This document shows positions 15,676-23,380 of a DNA stretch of 23,503 bases, one piece after another; position 1 is the first letter of the stretch, and each line of letters opens with the position of its first letter. The DNA lies in the NCBI GenBank assembly GCA_050246595.1, contig JBFWVT010000080.1, positions 1 to 23,503 of the forward strand, written 5' to 3'. Position numbers and translations under genes: made by a program. The stretch is from DATARH01 sp050246595 (GTDB lineage: Bacteria; Pseudomonadota; Alphaproteobacteria; ATCC43930; CGMCC-115725). Under the pieces are notes generated by a model. The model did no database searches and was not told where the DNA came from. It worked only from the letters and a program-made list of their open reading frames with translations.

Positions 15676-15972
15676 GTGAGAAAGCTGCTCGCCGCTCTGG
15701 CCGTTATCGGGCTGGCCGTGCTTTCGTCACCTTCGGGGGCGCAGGCGGCCACATGCTGGTGGAACGGCTATACCTGGGTCTGCAACATGCCGCCGCATGG
15801 CAAGCACTGGCGCGGCCACCACCGGCGGCACGCGCATCGCAAGTGGCACCGCCACCACCGGCATGGCCGTCACTGGGACCGTCCGCATTGGCGGCATGCG
15901 CACCGCCACCATTGGCAGGGCCGTCACCGGAATCGCCACCATCACCACCACCGGCACCACGCCTGGCGCTGA
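15676..15972 (+). CDS. Small exported His/Arg-rich protein
   Basis: The 98-residue protein starts with a signal peptide (RKLLAALAVIGLAVLSSPSG, cleavage probably after AQA). It then has ATCWWNGYTWVCNMPP with two Cys that could pair. The remaining part alternates His, Arg and Trp, with about 24 His in the last 58 or so residues, including five in a row near the end. Such tails bind nickel, zinc or copper, but no specific family is recognised. The GTG start at 15676 follows AGAGGA. It is divergent from the ridA-like gene. The repetitive codons (CAC/CAT with CGC) could inflate open frames, but the signal peptide supports a real gene. Confidence 0.72.
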   Translation: MRKLLAALAVIGLAVLSSPSGAQAATCWWNGYTWVCNMPPHGKHWRGHHRRHAHRKWHRHHRHGRHWDRPHWRHAHRHHWQGRHRNRHHHHHRHHAWR

Positions 15973-16004
15973 CGACGTTGCAGGCGGCGGCGGGCGGATA
16001 GCGG

Positions 16005-17099
16005 CTATTTCGCCGCTTCCACCCGCGCCGGCCGATTCCAGCTCTTGAGCACCGGCAGCACCTCCCTGGCATAAAGGCGCAGCGAGCGCTCGGCCAGATC
16101 GTAGGGCGTGCCGCCGAAGCGGAACGAGGTGCAGAGTTCGAATTCGCCGACCGCCGCGCGCCGCGCCTCCAACTCGCGCAGGATGCGGTCCGGCGTGCCC
16201 CAGACCGCGGCCTGCAAAAACGCTTCGACAATGCCGTCGCGGCCGCGCTCCCTGGCCAGCTCGGCCTTTTTGGCATAGGCGTCATAGCCTTTGGTGCGGG
16301 CGAAATGGCCGGACAGGATCTCGTAATGTTCGAGGTTGCTGTCGACAAACGAACCCATGTGGCGCATCGCCAGCGCCTCGGCCCCGTCCATCGTCGGGGT
16401 GCAGACGCAGAAATCGGCGATCATAAAGGGGGGCGCCTCGGCATTGTGGTATTTGCGGAACAGCTCGCGGTGCCGCTCGATCTGCGGCAGGCGCATCGGC
16501 CAGGGGCGGTCGGCGAACATGATCATCCGCGCCTTGAGCCGCGCCGCGGCATCGACCGAATCCTCGCTCGACGCGACGGCATAGGTGCGGCCGTCAAAGC
16601 TGCGCTCGGGGCGCGGCCGGATCGGCGTGCGCGGCTGCTTGTAGAATTTGCCGTCGCCCTCGATCCAGCCGGTGCGCAGCGCCTTGAGGATCATCGGCGC
16701 GGCTTCGTCAAAGCGCTCGCGCGTCTCGTCGAGCGTGCCGCGGAAATGGGCGAATTCGCGGCGCGACAGACCGCGCCCGATGCCGAGGCGGAAACGGCCC
16801 TTGGCGAGATGGTCGAGAATCGCGACCTGCTCGGCGACGCGCAGCGGATCATGCCACGGCAGGATCACCGCCGCGGTGCCGAGATCGGCGTGGCTCGTCA
16901 CCCCGGCGAGATAGCTCATCAGTTGCAGATTGTCGGGGCAGAACGAGTAATCGTAGAAATGATGTTCGACCGACCACAGCACGTCGAAGCCGAGCTCGTC
17001 GGCGAGGCGCGCCAGGCGCAATTCCTCGTCCCACACTTGCGCATCGCCGATTTTGTCCCAGCCGTAGCTGGCGAAAACCATCTGCAGACCGACATCCAT
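16005..17099 (-). CDS. LLM-class flavin-dependent oxidoreductase
   Basis: The 364-residue protein is a luciferase-like TIM barrel. Evidence includes LADELGFDVLWSVEHHFYDYSFCPDNLQLMSYLAG near the N-terminus, GTAAVILPWHDPLRVAEQVAILDHLAKGRFRLGIGRGLSRREF, and the C-terminal FRFGGTPYDLAERSLRLYAREVLPVL. The EHHF text and GRFRLGIGRG are hallmarks of bacterial luciferase-like monooxygenases using reduced flavin. The start at 17099 is preferred because GGGAGA lies upstream; a longer frame reaches 17153. Its substrate is unknown. A small proline-rich ORF lies 90 bases upstream on the same strand, and another LLM gene is divergent at 17645. Confidence 0.9.
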   Translation of the reverse strand: MDVGLQMVFASYGWDKIGDAQVWDEELRLARLADELGFDVLWSVEHHFYDYSFCPDNLQLMSYLAGVTSHADLGTAAVILPWHDPLRVAEQVAILDHLAKGRFRLGIGRGLSRREFAHFRGTLDETRERFDEAAPMILKALRTGWIEGDGKFYKQPRTPIRPRPERSFDGRTYAVASSEDSVDAAARLKARMIMFADRPWPMRLPQIERHRELFRKYHNAEAPPFMIADFCVCTPTMDGAEALAMRHMGSFVDSNLEHYEILSGHFARTKGYDAYAKKAELARERGRDGIVEAFLQAAVWGTPDRILRELEARRAAVGEFELCTSFRFGGTPYDLAERSLRLYAREVLPVLKSWNRPARVEAAK

Positions 17100-17189
17100 C
17101 GCGTTTCTCCCGCGCTGATTTCCGTTATCTGGTCCCGCATGACGCGGCCGCAAAGACCCGGGGCGGCGCCGCGCGGCGCCGGCGCGTTT

Positions 17190-17444
17190 TCAGAACCGGA
17201 CCTTGCCGTCATACGGTAGCGGCGCCGGTGCCTGCCGTTGCGGGGCAGGGCGCGGCCGCGGCGGCGGCGCCTTGCGCGCAACCGGTACGACCGGCACGAC
17301 CCGGCGGGGCGGTGGTGGCGCGACTTTCGGGATTGGGGGCGGTGTCAGCCAGCCGCCCGCGACCAGCTCGGCGGTGGCGGTTCGACTATCCAGGACCGGG
17401 ACGGCCAGAGCCAGCGCGATCGATGGTATCAACACTCGGCGCAT
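17190..17444 (-). CDS. Possible small exported proline-rich protein
   Basis: The 84-codon frame begins with a signal-peptide-like segment (RRVLIPSIALALAVPVL, then TATAE). It continues with a Pro/Arg-rich stretch (TPPPIPKVAPPPPRR, KAPPPRPRPAPQ) ending LPYDGKVRF. No family is recognised. There is no clear ribosome site, and GC-rich DNA often yields Pro-rich false frames. The signal peptide and position just upstream of the LLM gene make it worth keeping at low confidence. Confidence 0.4.
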   Translation of the reverse strand: MRRVLIPSIALALAVPVLDSRTATAELVAGGWLTPPPIPKVAPPPPRRVVPVVPVARKAPPPRPRPAPQRQAPAPLPYDGKVRF

Positions 17445-17644
17445 GTCGGGGCGGTACTCATTCTGCTAAACGTCCGGGCAAGATTAGCCGAGCGGACCGA
17501 TGATGCCCAACACCTCTAAGGATCGCCGCGACCTCCGCCGGGATAGGTTCGCAGCGGCGAGCCGGGACCGGCTTGGCGGCCAGACTTGGCGTCCAGGGGG
17601 CGCATGATCTAGGCTGTGCCGGTCAATGCCGGAGTTGACGCGCG

Positions 17645-18568
17645 ATGAACCGCTCCGCCGCCGCGCGGGTCTTGCCCGCCCTCAACCTGATCGCCGAGCC
17701 GGGAAGCCGCCGCGCCGTGCTGGACCTCGCGCGCGAGATCGAGCGCCGCGGCTTCGCGATGATCCAGGTGTCGAGTTCGTATGCGAACATGGCGCAATGC
17801 ACCGGGCTTGCGCTCGCCACCGAGCGCATCGCCTTCGCGACCGCGATCGCGCCGATCTACGCGCAGACGGTCGAGGAATTTTCCCATGGCGCGGCGTATA
17901 TCCACGAGGTATCGGGCGGCCGTTTCCTGTTCGGGATCGGCGTCGCGCACGGCCCGAGCCATGTGCGGATGGGCGTGACGCCGGGAAAACCGCTCGGCGA
18001 CATCCGCGCCTTTGTCGCGAAATATCGTTCCTATGAGAATGTCGGCGGGCTGCCGCCGGTCATATTGGCGACCTTGCGGAAGCGCATGATCGCGCTGGCC
18101 GGCGAGATCGCCGACGGCATGGTGTTCGCAAATGGCAGCCGCTCGCATATGGCCGAGTCGCTGGCCGCGCTGCCGCCGGAAAAACGCGCGGACCCGGCGT
18201 TTTTTATCGGCAACCGCATCCGCACCTGCATCGGCGGCGATATCGGCGAGGCCAGAGCGGTGCTGCGCCGGGCGATGACGCATTACGCGCTGCTGCCGTA
18301 TTACCGCAACTACTGGAAGGAGGCGGGGTATCGGGAGGAGATGGAGGCGATCGAGCGCGCCGTCGCCGAGGGCCGCGAGGCGGACATCCCTCGCTATCTG
18401 GCCGATCGTTTTCTGGCCGATGTGACGCTTTCCGGCACCGCCGCGCAGGTGCGCGACGGGGTCGAAGCCTGGCGCGAGGCCGGCATCCGCACCCCGGTTC
18501 TCGTGCCGCTCTCGGCCGATGGCGATCAGATCACGGCGCTGCGCCAGACGTTCGCGGCGTTTGCGTAA
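17645..18568 (+). CDS. LLM-class oxidoreductase, methylene-H4MPT-reductase-like
   Basis: The 307-residue protein is the fourth luciferase-like enzyme in the window. ARVLPALNLIAEPGSRRAVLDLAREIERRGF, TERIAFATAIAPIYAQTVEEFSHGAAYIHEVSGGRFLFGIGVAHGPSH, and VILATLRKRMIALAGEIADGMVFANG fit the F420/flavin-dependent methylenetetrahydromethanopterin-reductase-like branch. The segment GTAAQVRDGVEAWREAGI is the usual C-terminal element. Start ATG 17645 has only a weak ribosome site (GTTGACGCGCG), so it is moderately sure. It is divergent from the LLM gene at 16005-17099 and precedes the cysteine-dioxygenase-type gene at 18699. Confidence 0.88.
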   Translation: MNRSAAARVLPALNLIAEPGSRRAVLDLAREIERRGFAMIQVSSSYANMAQCTGLALATERIAFATAIAPIYAQTVEEFSHGAAYIHEVSGGRFLFGIGVAHGPSHVRMGVTPGKPLGDIRAFVAKYRSYENVGGLPPVILATLRKRMIALAGEIADGMVFANGSRSHMAESLAALPPEKRADPAFFIGNRIRTCIGGDIGEARAVLRRAMTHYALLPYYRNYWKEAGYREEMEAIERAVAEGREADIPRYLADRFLADVTLSGTAAQVRDGVEAWREAGIRTPVLVPLSADGDQITALRQTFAAFA

Positions 18569-18588
18569 GTGTAGCTCAATAACAGGAT

Positions 18589-18601
18589 ATTTTCGGAAAA
18601 T
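18589..18601. promoter_or_regulatory. Short AT-rich dyad between LLM and dioxygenase genes
   Basis: ATTTT and AAAAT flank CGG in an AT-rich patch, 21 bases past the LLM stop and about 100 bases before the next start. It could be a weak terminator or an operator for the dioxygenase gene. Confidence 0.25.
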
Positions 18602-18698
18602 TCATACGATTCGCGTACTTCGTTTGCAGTTATTTTGCCAATTCACCGCTGCTCCGCTGGACGACACTATTGCCGGTCTCTACTGGCTGGAGGACGGG

Positions 18699-19310
18699 AT
18701 GGCGGAGAATTTCGACCGGTTCCGGCGGTTTTTGCGCGATATGACAAATTTGTGTGACGCCGGCGCGGACGAAACCGAGATCCGGGTCGAGGGTGGCGCG
18801 AGGCTGCGCGATCTGGTCGCGTTCGACGATTGGCTGCCGCCCGAGTTCTGCGAACCCGATCCGGAATCCTACCGGCAATACCTGCTTTATTGCGATCCGC
18901 TGGAGCGGTTTTCGGTGGTCAGCTTTGTCTGGGGACCGGGGCAGCGCACCCCGGTGCACGACCATACCGTCTGGGGGCTGATCGGGATGCTGCGCGGCTC
19001 GGAGATCGCACGCAACTATGCGGCCGAACCGTGCGGGCGGCTGATGGTGAGCGGGACGGAAATGCTCGTTCCCGGCGAGGTCAGCGCCGTCTCGCCGCTG
19101 ATTGGCGACATCCATCGGGTCGAGAACGCGCTGCGCGACCGGCCGTCGATCAGCATCCATGTTTATGGCGGCAATATCGGGGCGATCGCGCGCCATGTCT
19201 TCGCGCCCGAAACCGGCGAGGCGAAGCCGTTCGTCTCCGGCTATTCGAACCGCATGCTGCCCAATCTGTGGGACCGCTCGGCTTCTGTCCGCGCCCGTCT
19301 CGCGGCGTAG
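18699..19310 (+). CDS. Cysteine-dioxygenase-type cupin enzyme
   Basis: The 203-residue protein is related to cysteine/3-mercaptopropionate dioxygenases, non-haem iron enzymes that oxidise thiols to sulfinates. The iron-binding His residues are probably H87 and H89 in PVHDHTVWGLIGMLRG, with H139 in GDIHRVEN. The text LYCDPLERFSVVSFVWGPGQRTP before them and SISIHVYGGNIGAIARHVF after them is typical. Start ATG 18699 follows GGAGGACGGG; an upstream extension to 18519 overlaps the LLM gene and is unlikely. Thiol substrate choice cannot be decided from sequence. Confidence 0.87.
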   Translation: MAENFDRFRRFLRDMTNLCDAGADETEIRVEGGARLRDLVAFDDWLPPEFCEPDPESYRQYLLYCDPLERFSVVSFVWGPGQRTPVHDHTVWGLIGMLRGSEIARNYAAEPCGRLMVSGTEMLVPGEVSAVSPLIGDIHRVENALRDRPSISIHVYGGNIGAIARHVFAPETGEAKPFVSGYSNRMLPNLWDRSASVRARLAA

Positions 19311-19376
19311 GGAGAGCACCCGTACCACCGCACCGTGCGGCGGTACGGAGCGGTCGGTGAAACGGTATCGGCCGCG

Positions 19377-19790
19377 TTACGCCGGCTTGTCGCAGGGCAC
19401 CGTGCCGAGTTCGCCGGGGGTCGAAATTTCGAGCGCCTCGAAATCGTCCGAGGTGCGCAGCTCGTTGTGCTTCATGCCGCCGGGGATGAACACCGAATCG
19501 CCCTGTTCGAGACGCAGCGTCTCGCCTGTCTCGAATTCCAGCTCGACCCAGCCGTTCAGCATATAGACGAACTGGCCCTCGCAGGTGTGGTAATGCCAGC
19601 CGGTCGGCTGCGTCATGCCGCGCTTGGCCTTCATGATCTGACCGCGCATCTGGCCGCCGCTCGGAGCCGACAGGTCGAGATCGCGATAGCCGAAGAACTC
19701 GCGGCGCCCGGCAACCATGAGCGGCGTTTTCGCGCTGGTATGGCCGAGCTTTGTCCGGGATCGGCTCAGCGTCGTCACATCGTCCGGCAT
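19377..19790 (-). CDS. Cupin-domain protein
   Basis: The 137-residue protein carries one cupin barrel. GWHYHTCEGQFVYMLNGWVELEFETGE is motif 1 with two His ligands. LRLEQGDSVFIPGGMKHNELRTSDDFEALEI is motif 2 with another His. Such proteins bind a metal and act as small lyases, isomerases or sensors; no specific role is evident. The start at 19790 follows GGAGGATGCG in the mRNA. It converges with the dioxygenase gene, with 66 bases between stops. Confidence 0.86.
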   Translation of the reverse strand: MPDDVTTLSRSRTKLGHTSAKTPLMVAGRREFFGYRDLDLSAPSGGQMRGQIMKAKRGMTQPTGWHYHTCEGQFVYMLNGWVELEFETGETLRLEQGDSVFIPGGMKHNELRTSDDFEALEISTPGELGTVPCDKPA

Positions 19791-19892
19791 CGCATCCTCC
19801 GCGTTTGCCCGCAGCCATGCGCTGCGTCAGCTCGCCGCATCATAAAGGGCTGCCTGTCCGCCGGCAAGACGGGCGGCCAGGATACGCCCGGA

Positions 19893-20072
19893 TCAGGGCA
19901 CGTAAAAATCCTCGCCATAGACCGCGAGATGGGCGGCGGCGTAGGCGTCGATCAGCTCCTGCTGCGAGCATTCGCCGAGTTCAGCCTCGACGATCTCGCG
20001 CAGCGCCGGGTCCATCTGTGCCGCGGCATCGGCGAAATCGATGTCCTGCCCGTTATAGCTGACCGTAATCAT
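19893..20072 (-). CDS. Small acidic conserved-looking protein
   Basis: The 59-residue frame (MITVSYNGQDIDF, AAAQMDPALREIVEAELGECSQQELIDAYAAAHLAVYGEDF) is compact and acidic. It recalls short phage and bacterial proteins with an 'LxPCTEQEFxDAYxxxHxxxFGEEF' shape, but I cannot name a family. ATG 20072 gives a clean N-terminal strand. In-frame alternatives at 20084 and 20114 add residues that look non-coding. No strong ribosome site precedes it. It lies 58 bases downstream of rlmB on the same strand and may be read from the rlmB transcript. Confidence 0.6.
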   Translation of the reverse strand: MITVSYNGQDIDFADAAAQMDPALREIVEAELGECSQQELIDAYAAAHLAVYGEDFYVP

Positions 20073-20130
20073 GGCGGCATGCATAGCGGCCACACGGCCG
20101 CGAACGCAAGACAAGCCCGACCCTTCGCTC

Positions 20131-21015
20131 TCACGTCCGTTCCGGGGCGGGGCGGCGGATCAGTTCGTAGAGCGCGACCGCCGCCGCGTTCGAGACGTTG
20201 AGGCTCGGCATTGCCGGCCGGGTCGGCAGGCGGGCGAGGATGTCGCAGCGCTCGCGCACGAGCCGGCGCAGCCCGCCGCCCTCGGAGCCGAGCACCAGTA
20301 CCGCGCGCTCTCCGAGATCGATCCGCGATAGCGGCGTCGGCGCGTCTTCGGCGAGACCGCAGCTCCAGAACCCTTCCTCCTTCAGCCGGTCGAGGGCGCG
20401 CGCCAGATTGACGACGCGCACCAGCGGCACGAGGTCGAGCGCGCCCGAGGCGGATTTGGCCAGCGTAGCGCTTGCCGGCGGCGCGCCGTGTTCGGGAACG
20501 ATTACCGCGGCGGCCCCGAACGCGGCGGCCGAGCGCAGCACCGCGCCGACATTGTGCGGATCGCTGACCTGGTCGAGCATCACGAGCAGCACGCGGCCCC
20601 CGGTTACGACGCCCTCATTCACCGCGACGGCGCGCAGCACGTCGTCGAGATCGGCCGGATCGAGCGGCTCGACCTGAAGGGCAAAACCCTGATGCACCGC
20701 CCCCTCGGGCAGCATTTCCGCCAATGCGGCGCGGTCGAGCACCGCGACCGGCTCCGCCGTCCCGCGCCGCTCGGCGCGCGCCTGGACGACCAGCGCGGCG
20801 GCCTCGTCTTCCTGCCCCGGCAGCACCGCGAGCTGGCGCCAGCGCCGCTGCGGATTGGCGAGTGCCGCCCTCACCGCATGACGGCCGTAGAGCCAGTCCT
20901 CGCCGCGATCCCGCCGCGAACGGGAGGGGCGCGGCGGCGGCATCCTTTGCGGTGCCGCGACGCTCGCGAGCGGCGGCTTGCCGGTGCGGCGGCGGCGCGT
21001 TTCTTGCCCGGTCAT
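20131..21015 (-). CDS. rlmB: 23S rRNA (guanosine-2'-O-)-methyltransferase RlmB
   Basis: This SPOUT (TrmH-family) enzyme uses S-adenosylmethionine to methylate the ribose of a guanosine in domain V of 23S rRNA. After a basic, disordered 40-residue N-terminus, the substrate-binding domain begins at DWLYGRHAVRAALANPQRR. The SPOUT motifs follow: motif 1 DQVSDPHNVGAVLRSAAAFGA, motif 2 LVLGSEGGGLRRLVRERCD, and motif 3 SLNVSNAAAVALYELIRR. At 294 residues it has the family length. ATG at 21015 follows AGGAGCC. It is divergent from tRNA-Tyr, the common alphaproteobacterial arrangement. A small leader-like ORF lies 66 bases upstream on the same strand. Confidence 0.94.
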   Translation of the reverse strand: MTGQETRRRRTGKPPLASVAAPQRMPPPRPSRSRRDRGEDWLYGRHAVRAALANPQRRWRQLAVLPGQEDEAAALVVQARAERRGTAEPVAVLDRAALAEMLPEGAVHQGFALQVEPLDPADLDDVLRAVAVNEGVVTGGRVLLVMLDQVSDPHNVGAVLRSAAAFGAAAVIVPEHGAPPASATLAKSASGALDLVPLVRVVNLARALDRLKEEGFWSCGLAEDAPTPLSRIDLGERAVLVLGSEGGGLRRLVRERCDILARLPTRPAMPSLNVSNAAAVALYELIRRPAPERT

Positions 21016-21081
21016 GTTCCGGCTCCTATATTGCAGGGGCGGCCAGGGAAGGATTGCTGCCTCCCCCGGCGCCCTGGTCCT

Positions 21082-21150
21082 CTAGATCCGGATCTTGATC
21101 GAGATCTTGATCCGGAACACGCAGAGGACCGGGAGGAGGTGGATTTTCAT
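21082..21150 (-). CDS. Possible 22-residue leader ORF upstream of rlmB
   Basis: On the minus strand an ATG at 21148-21150 follows GGAGGAG by 7 bases and opens a 22-codon frame ending in TAG at 21082-21084. The C-terminal half reads RIKISIKIRI, alternating Ile with mostly basic residues. This arises because five GATC sites repeat every 6 bases (21085, 21091, 21097, 21103 and 21109). The ribosome site can pair with codons 5-7 (CTCCTCC), which might control initiation. The stop is 66 bases before the rlmB start. Function is unknown; a cationic beta-strand peptide or cis-acting leader are both possible. Confidence 0.45.
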   Translation of the reverse strand: MKIHLLPVLCVFRIKISIKIRI

Positions 21151-21164
21151 CCTTTCACTCCTCC
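21132..21164. promoter_or_regulatory. Stem sequestering the leader-ORF ribosome site
   Basis: GGAGGAG (21132-21138) and CTCCTCC (21158-21164) are exact inverted copies. In the minus-strand RNA the second one is the ribosome site of the possible leader ORF. Confidence 0.4.
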
Positions 21165-21277
21165 AGTCGCGGGGGCCTATTCCCTCGCGATATAGGGAGC
21201 GTACTCGAAGCAAGCGGATTGAAATAGGACCGGCGGCCGTAGCGGGTCTCCGCGCTTCCCGACCGCCGCGCCCGTTA

Positions 21278-21306
21278 TTGACAAAACGGGGACAAATCCT
21301 TATGAC
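21278..21306 (+). promoter_or_regulatory. Sigma70-type promoter for the tRNA-Tyr operon
   Basis: TTGACA (21278-21283) and TATGAC (21301-21306) have the ideal 17-base spacing, and tRNA-Tyr begins 57 bases later. A GC-rich discriminator (GCGCGG) follows, as in stringently controlled stable-RNA promoters. CCCGTT (21271-21276) and AACGGG (21285-21290) form a dyad around the -35 box. Confidence 0.8.
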
Positions 21307-21362
21307 GCGCGGTCCGCGTCCGTGGCGCGAAAAGGAAGGTGACGCACAGCGGTTCGCAACGC

Positions 21363-21448
21363 GGAGGGGTGGCCGAGTGGTTAAAGGCAGCAGACTGTAA
21401 ATCTGCCGGCGGATGCCTACGTAGGTTCGAATCCTACCCCCTCCACCA
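21363..21448 (+). tRNA. tRNA-Tyr (anticodon GTA)
   Basis: The acceptor arms GGAGGGG and CCCCTCC pair, followed by ACCA encoded in the DNA at 21445-21448. The anticodon GTA lies at 21397-21399 in the loop of a GCAGA/TCTGC stem. The long variable arm (GGCGGATGCC) is typical of bacterial tRNA-Tyr. T-arm is GTAGG-TTCGAAT-CCTAC. Confidence 0.97.
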
Positions 21449-21511
21449 CCGCTGCCCGATGCAAGACGCGCGGCGGGAGCGAAGAACGGTCGGGTCGGCG
21501 GCAGCGCGAAT

Positions 21512-21548
21512 GCGGGTGTAGCTCAATGGCAGAGCTCCAGCCTTTCAA
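21512..21548 (+). pseudogene. 5' fragment of tRNA-Gly (left repeat of the island)
   Basis: These 37 bases match the first 37 bases of the intact tRNA-Gly at 23235 with two differences: T to C in the D loop, and C to T at the middle anticodon base, so the loop reads CTTTCAA. The match stops after the anticodon loop; the 3' side of the stem, T arm and acceptor arm are missing. It sits at the normal tRNA-Gly position behind tRNA-Tyr. Confidence 0.9.
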
Positions 21549-21897
21549 CCCTACGCTGAATCGGCTTTTCTCCTCGTCTTCTGCGGCTCTCACCAAATTT
21601 CGGCGATTTACCGGTGCAGTTGCGGGAGCGGCTCACTCGCTTGCATCGCGTGTCTGCGGACGCGAACGGGGCTGCAATAGTATCAGTCTCAGCAACCGCG
21701 CCCCTGAATTGATGGCTCCCCCTCGGCGATTTATCGGTACAAATGAGTACAGTTAGGCCGACGGCCATCTCAATAGGTGGACCCGGATCGCCCCGCGGGC
21801 ATCAGCACACTTGACCAGGGGTGGCCCCGCCATTTATGGAAGTGGACTGTCCAAAGACGATATCATCGCCCGCAGAAACCACGCTGGAAGCCATCCG
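21549..21897. other. 349-bp gene-free left end of the island, with imperfect direct repeats
   Basis: TCGGCGATTTACCGGTGCA at 21600 and TCGGCGATTTATCGGTACA at 21723 begin two 23-base repeats (21600-21622, 21723-21745) that agree at about 19 positions. No gene is credible. The repeats could be integrase arm sites or a local duplication. Confidence 0.5.
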
Positions 21898-22674
21898 ATG
21901 AACCACGGCTCCCCCGCCCCAACTAGCGTAGGTTTCAAGCCCTACGTAGCAAATGATTTAGAGGTAGGTCCGTACCGCTACTCCATGTGGATCGCCGACC
22001 CCGTGGCCGAAACATGGTATTCGGGGAAGGACCAGAACCTCCCGGAACGGTGCTGGTGTCTTAATCATCTCCGGGAAGGGATGACCGTGGCGGATTGTGG
22101 CGCTCACCACGGCTCCTTTTCAATCCTGTTCTCCAAGGCCATCGGGCCGCGCGGTCGGGTGATTGCTTGGGAAGCGTTGCCTGAAAATGCTGAAGTGGCG
22201 AGGCAGAACCTCATTCTGAACGAATGCGTGAACGCCGAGATGCGCCCGTATGCCTTGGGAGACATTCGGGGTCAGTTGTCGCTCCATGACGACGGCGGAA
22301 ATACTAACAGGCGGGTGGATTGGTCCGGGACAGGGGAGGTCCGCGTCAGGGTTGTGCCTTTGGACGAAGATGCCCAGGATATTGCCTTTGACTTTATGAA
22401 GATTGACGTTGAGGGGAGTGATCTTCAGATGCTCCGCGGCGCCCGTAAAGCTCTGGCACGGCGTCCGATACTCGATCTTGAGCTTCACAACGCGCTGTTC
22501 GCGGATCGATTGGTAACCCTATCCGAGATATTTTCCATCTTGATACCCCTCCGATATGTCTACTCGCTTCTGCCCGAGGTGAGAGGGAGCATCGGCCCTC
22601 CCGTCAAGGAGATCGATTTGGCGGCGCTGGCGCAGATTGAAAACCCTCACCTATTCTGTCTCCCCGATCAGTAA
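21898..22674 (+). CDS. FkbM-family SAM-dependent methyltransferase
   Basis: The 258-residue protein is a class I methyltransferase. The SAM-binding motif is MTVADCGAHHGSFSILFSKAI with the acidic residue at D66. GRVIAWEALPENAEVARQNLILN supplies the ribose-binding acid. The FkbM signature is FDFMKIDVEGSDLQMLRGARKAL near residue 168, followed by PILDLELHN. FkbM proteins O-methylate sugars, polyketides or other glycans; the acceptor is unknown. ATG 21898 is chosen after GGAAG with 9-base spacing. A frame upstream to a TTG at 21811 looks non-coding. It is the only gene in the tRNA-Gly island and is AT-richer than the neighbouring core genes. Confidence 0.88.
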   Translation: MNHGSPAPTSVGFKPYVANDLEVGPYRYSMWIADPVAETWYSGKDQNLPERCWCLNHLREGMTVADCGAHHGSFSILFSKAIGPRGRVIAWEALPENAEVARQNLILNECVNAEMRPYALGDIRGQLSLHDDGGNTNRRVDWSGTGEVRVRVVPLDEDAQDIAFDFMKIDVEGSDLQMLRGARKALARRPILDLELHNALFADRLVTLSEIFSILIPLRYVYSLLPEVRGSIGPPVKEIDLAALAQIENPHLFCLPDQ

Positions 22675-23234
22675 TACCATGAATCGTGCGCGGGTTCAGG
22701 CTACGCGCATTCCGCCCGGCCATCGTCCGCCCTGATGGGGTCCTCTCCTCAAGCTCTTTCCCGAATTTCACCGTCGGCACCATAATCGCCTCCGCTCTTA
22801 TTGTCGAAAAGGCCATCTATAACGACAAATACATTTGATGCTCCTGAATCATATTTAGCGCAGATTTGCTCATCAGTGGTGGCATTTCAGCGGTAGCATG
22901 CTCACGGCCTGGGTCGTCGCTGCCTGGCTTGAGAAGCTGAGGCGGGAGAGGTGCCGAGCGGGTCGGGGCTGACCGCGATCTGAGTTCGGCGGGCCCCTCG
23001 GCGACGAACGTTCCGTTCCCGATTCGCCCCTCCCGTCCCTGCGTCACCCCGTAGCCTTGCGATCCCCGGACCGAGGTGCTAAGTACTCAAGGCTGGCTAT
23101 GGCGGGTGCGACATTTTGGCGTAGTTTGGTCCAATTTGGTCCAGATGTGGGTGCAGAAAAGGCGAACTTGGGTCCAAAACCCGAGTTGCTGCCGGTTTCT
23201 AAGTGCTCATGAAAGCTTCGGAAATCGGTGCAGT
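22675..23234. other. 560-bp gene-free right end of the island
   Basis: Small frames on the minus strand lack motifs and ribosome sites. Three short direct repeats lie near the intact tRNA-Gly: TTTGGTCCA (23125-23133), TTTGGTCCA (23135-23143) and TTGGGTCCA (23168-23176). They could be integrase arm sites. A small dyad TTGGGT/ACCCGA surrounds the third. I see no strong promoter for tRNA-Gly and tuf. Confidence 0.5.
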
Positions 23235-23308
<74 letters not shown>

Positions 23309-23380
23309 GCCACCCGGCCCCGCAATCGTGTTTCCGTTGTTCTGTTTGTGTTGTTCTCTGGCCGATAGGATGCCGCAGCG

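Noticed and set aside
18569..18580. GTGTAGCTCAAT matching the tRNA-Gly D-arm region
   Set aside because: Only 12 bases match and nothing around it resembles a tRNA or an island end; likely chance.
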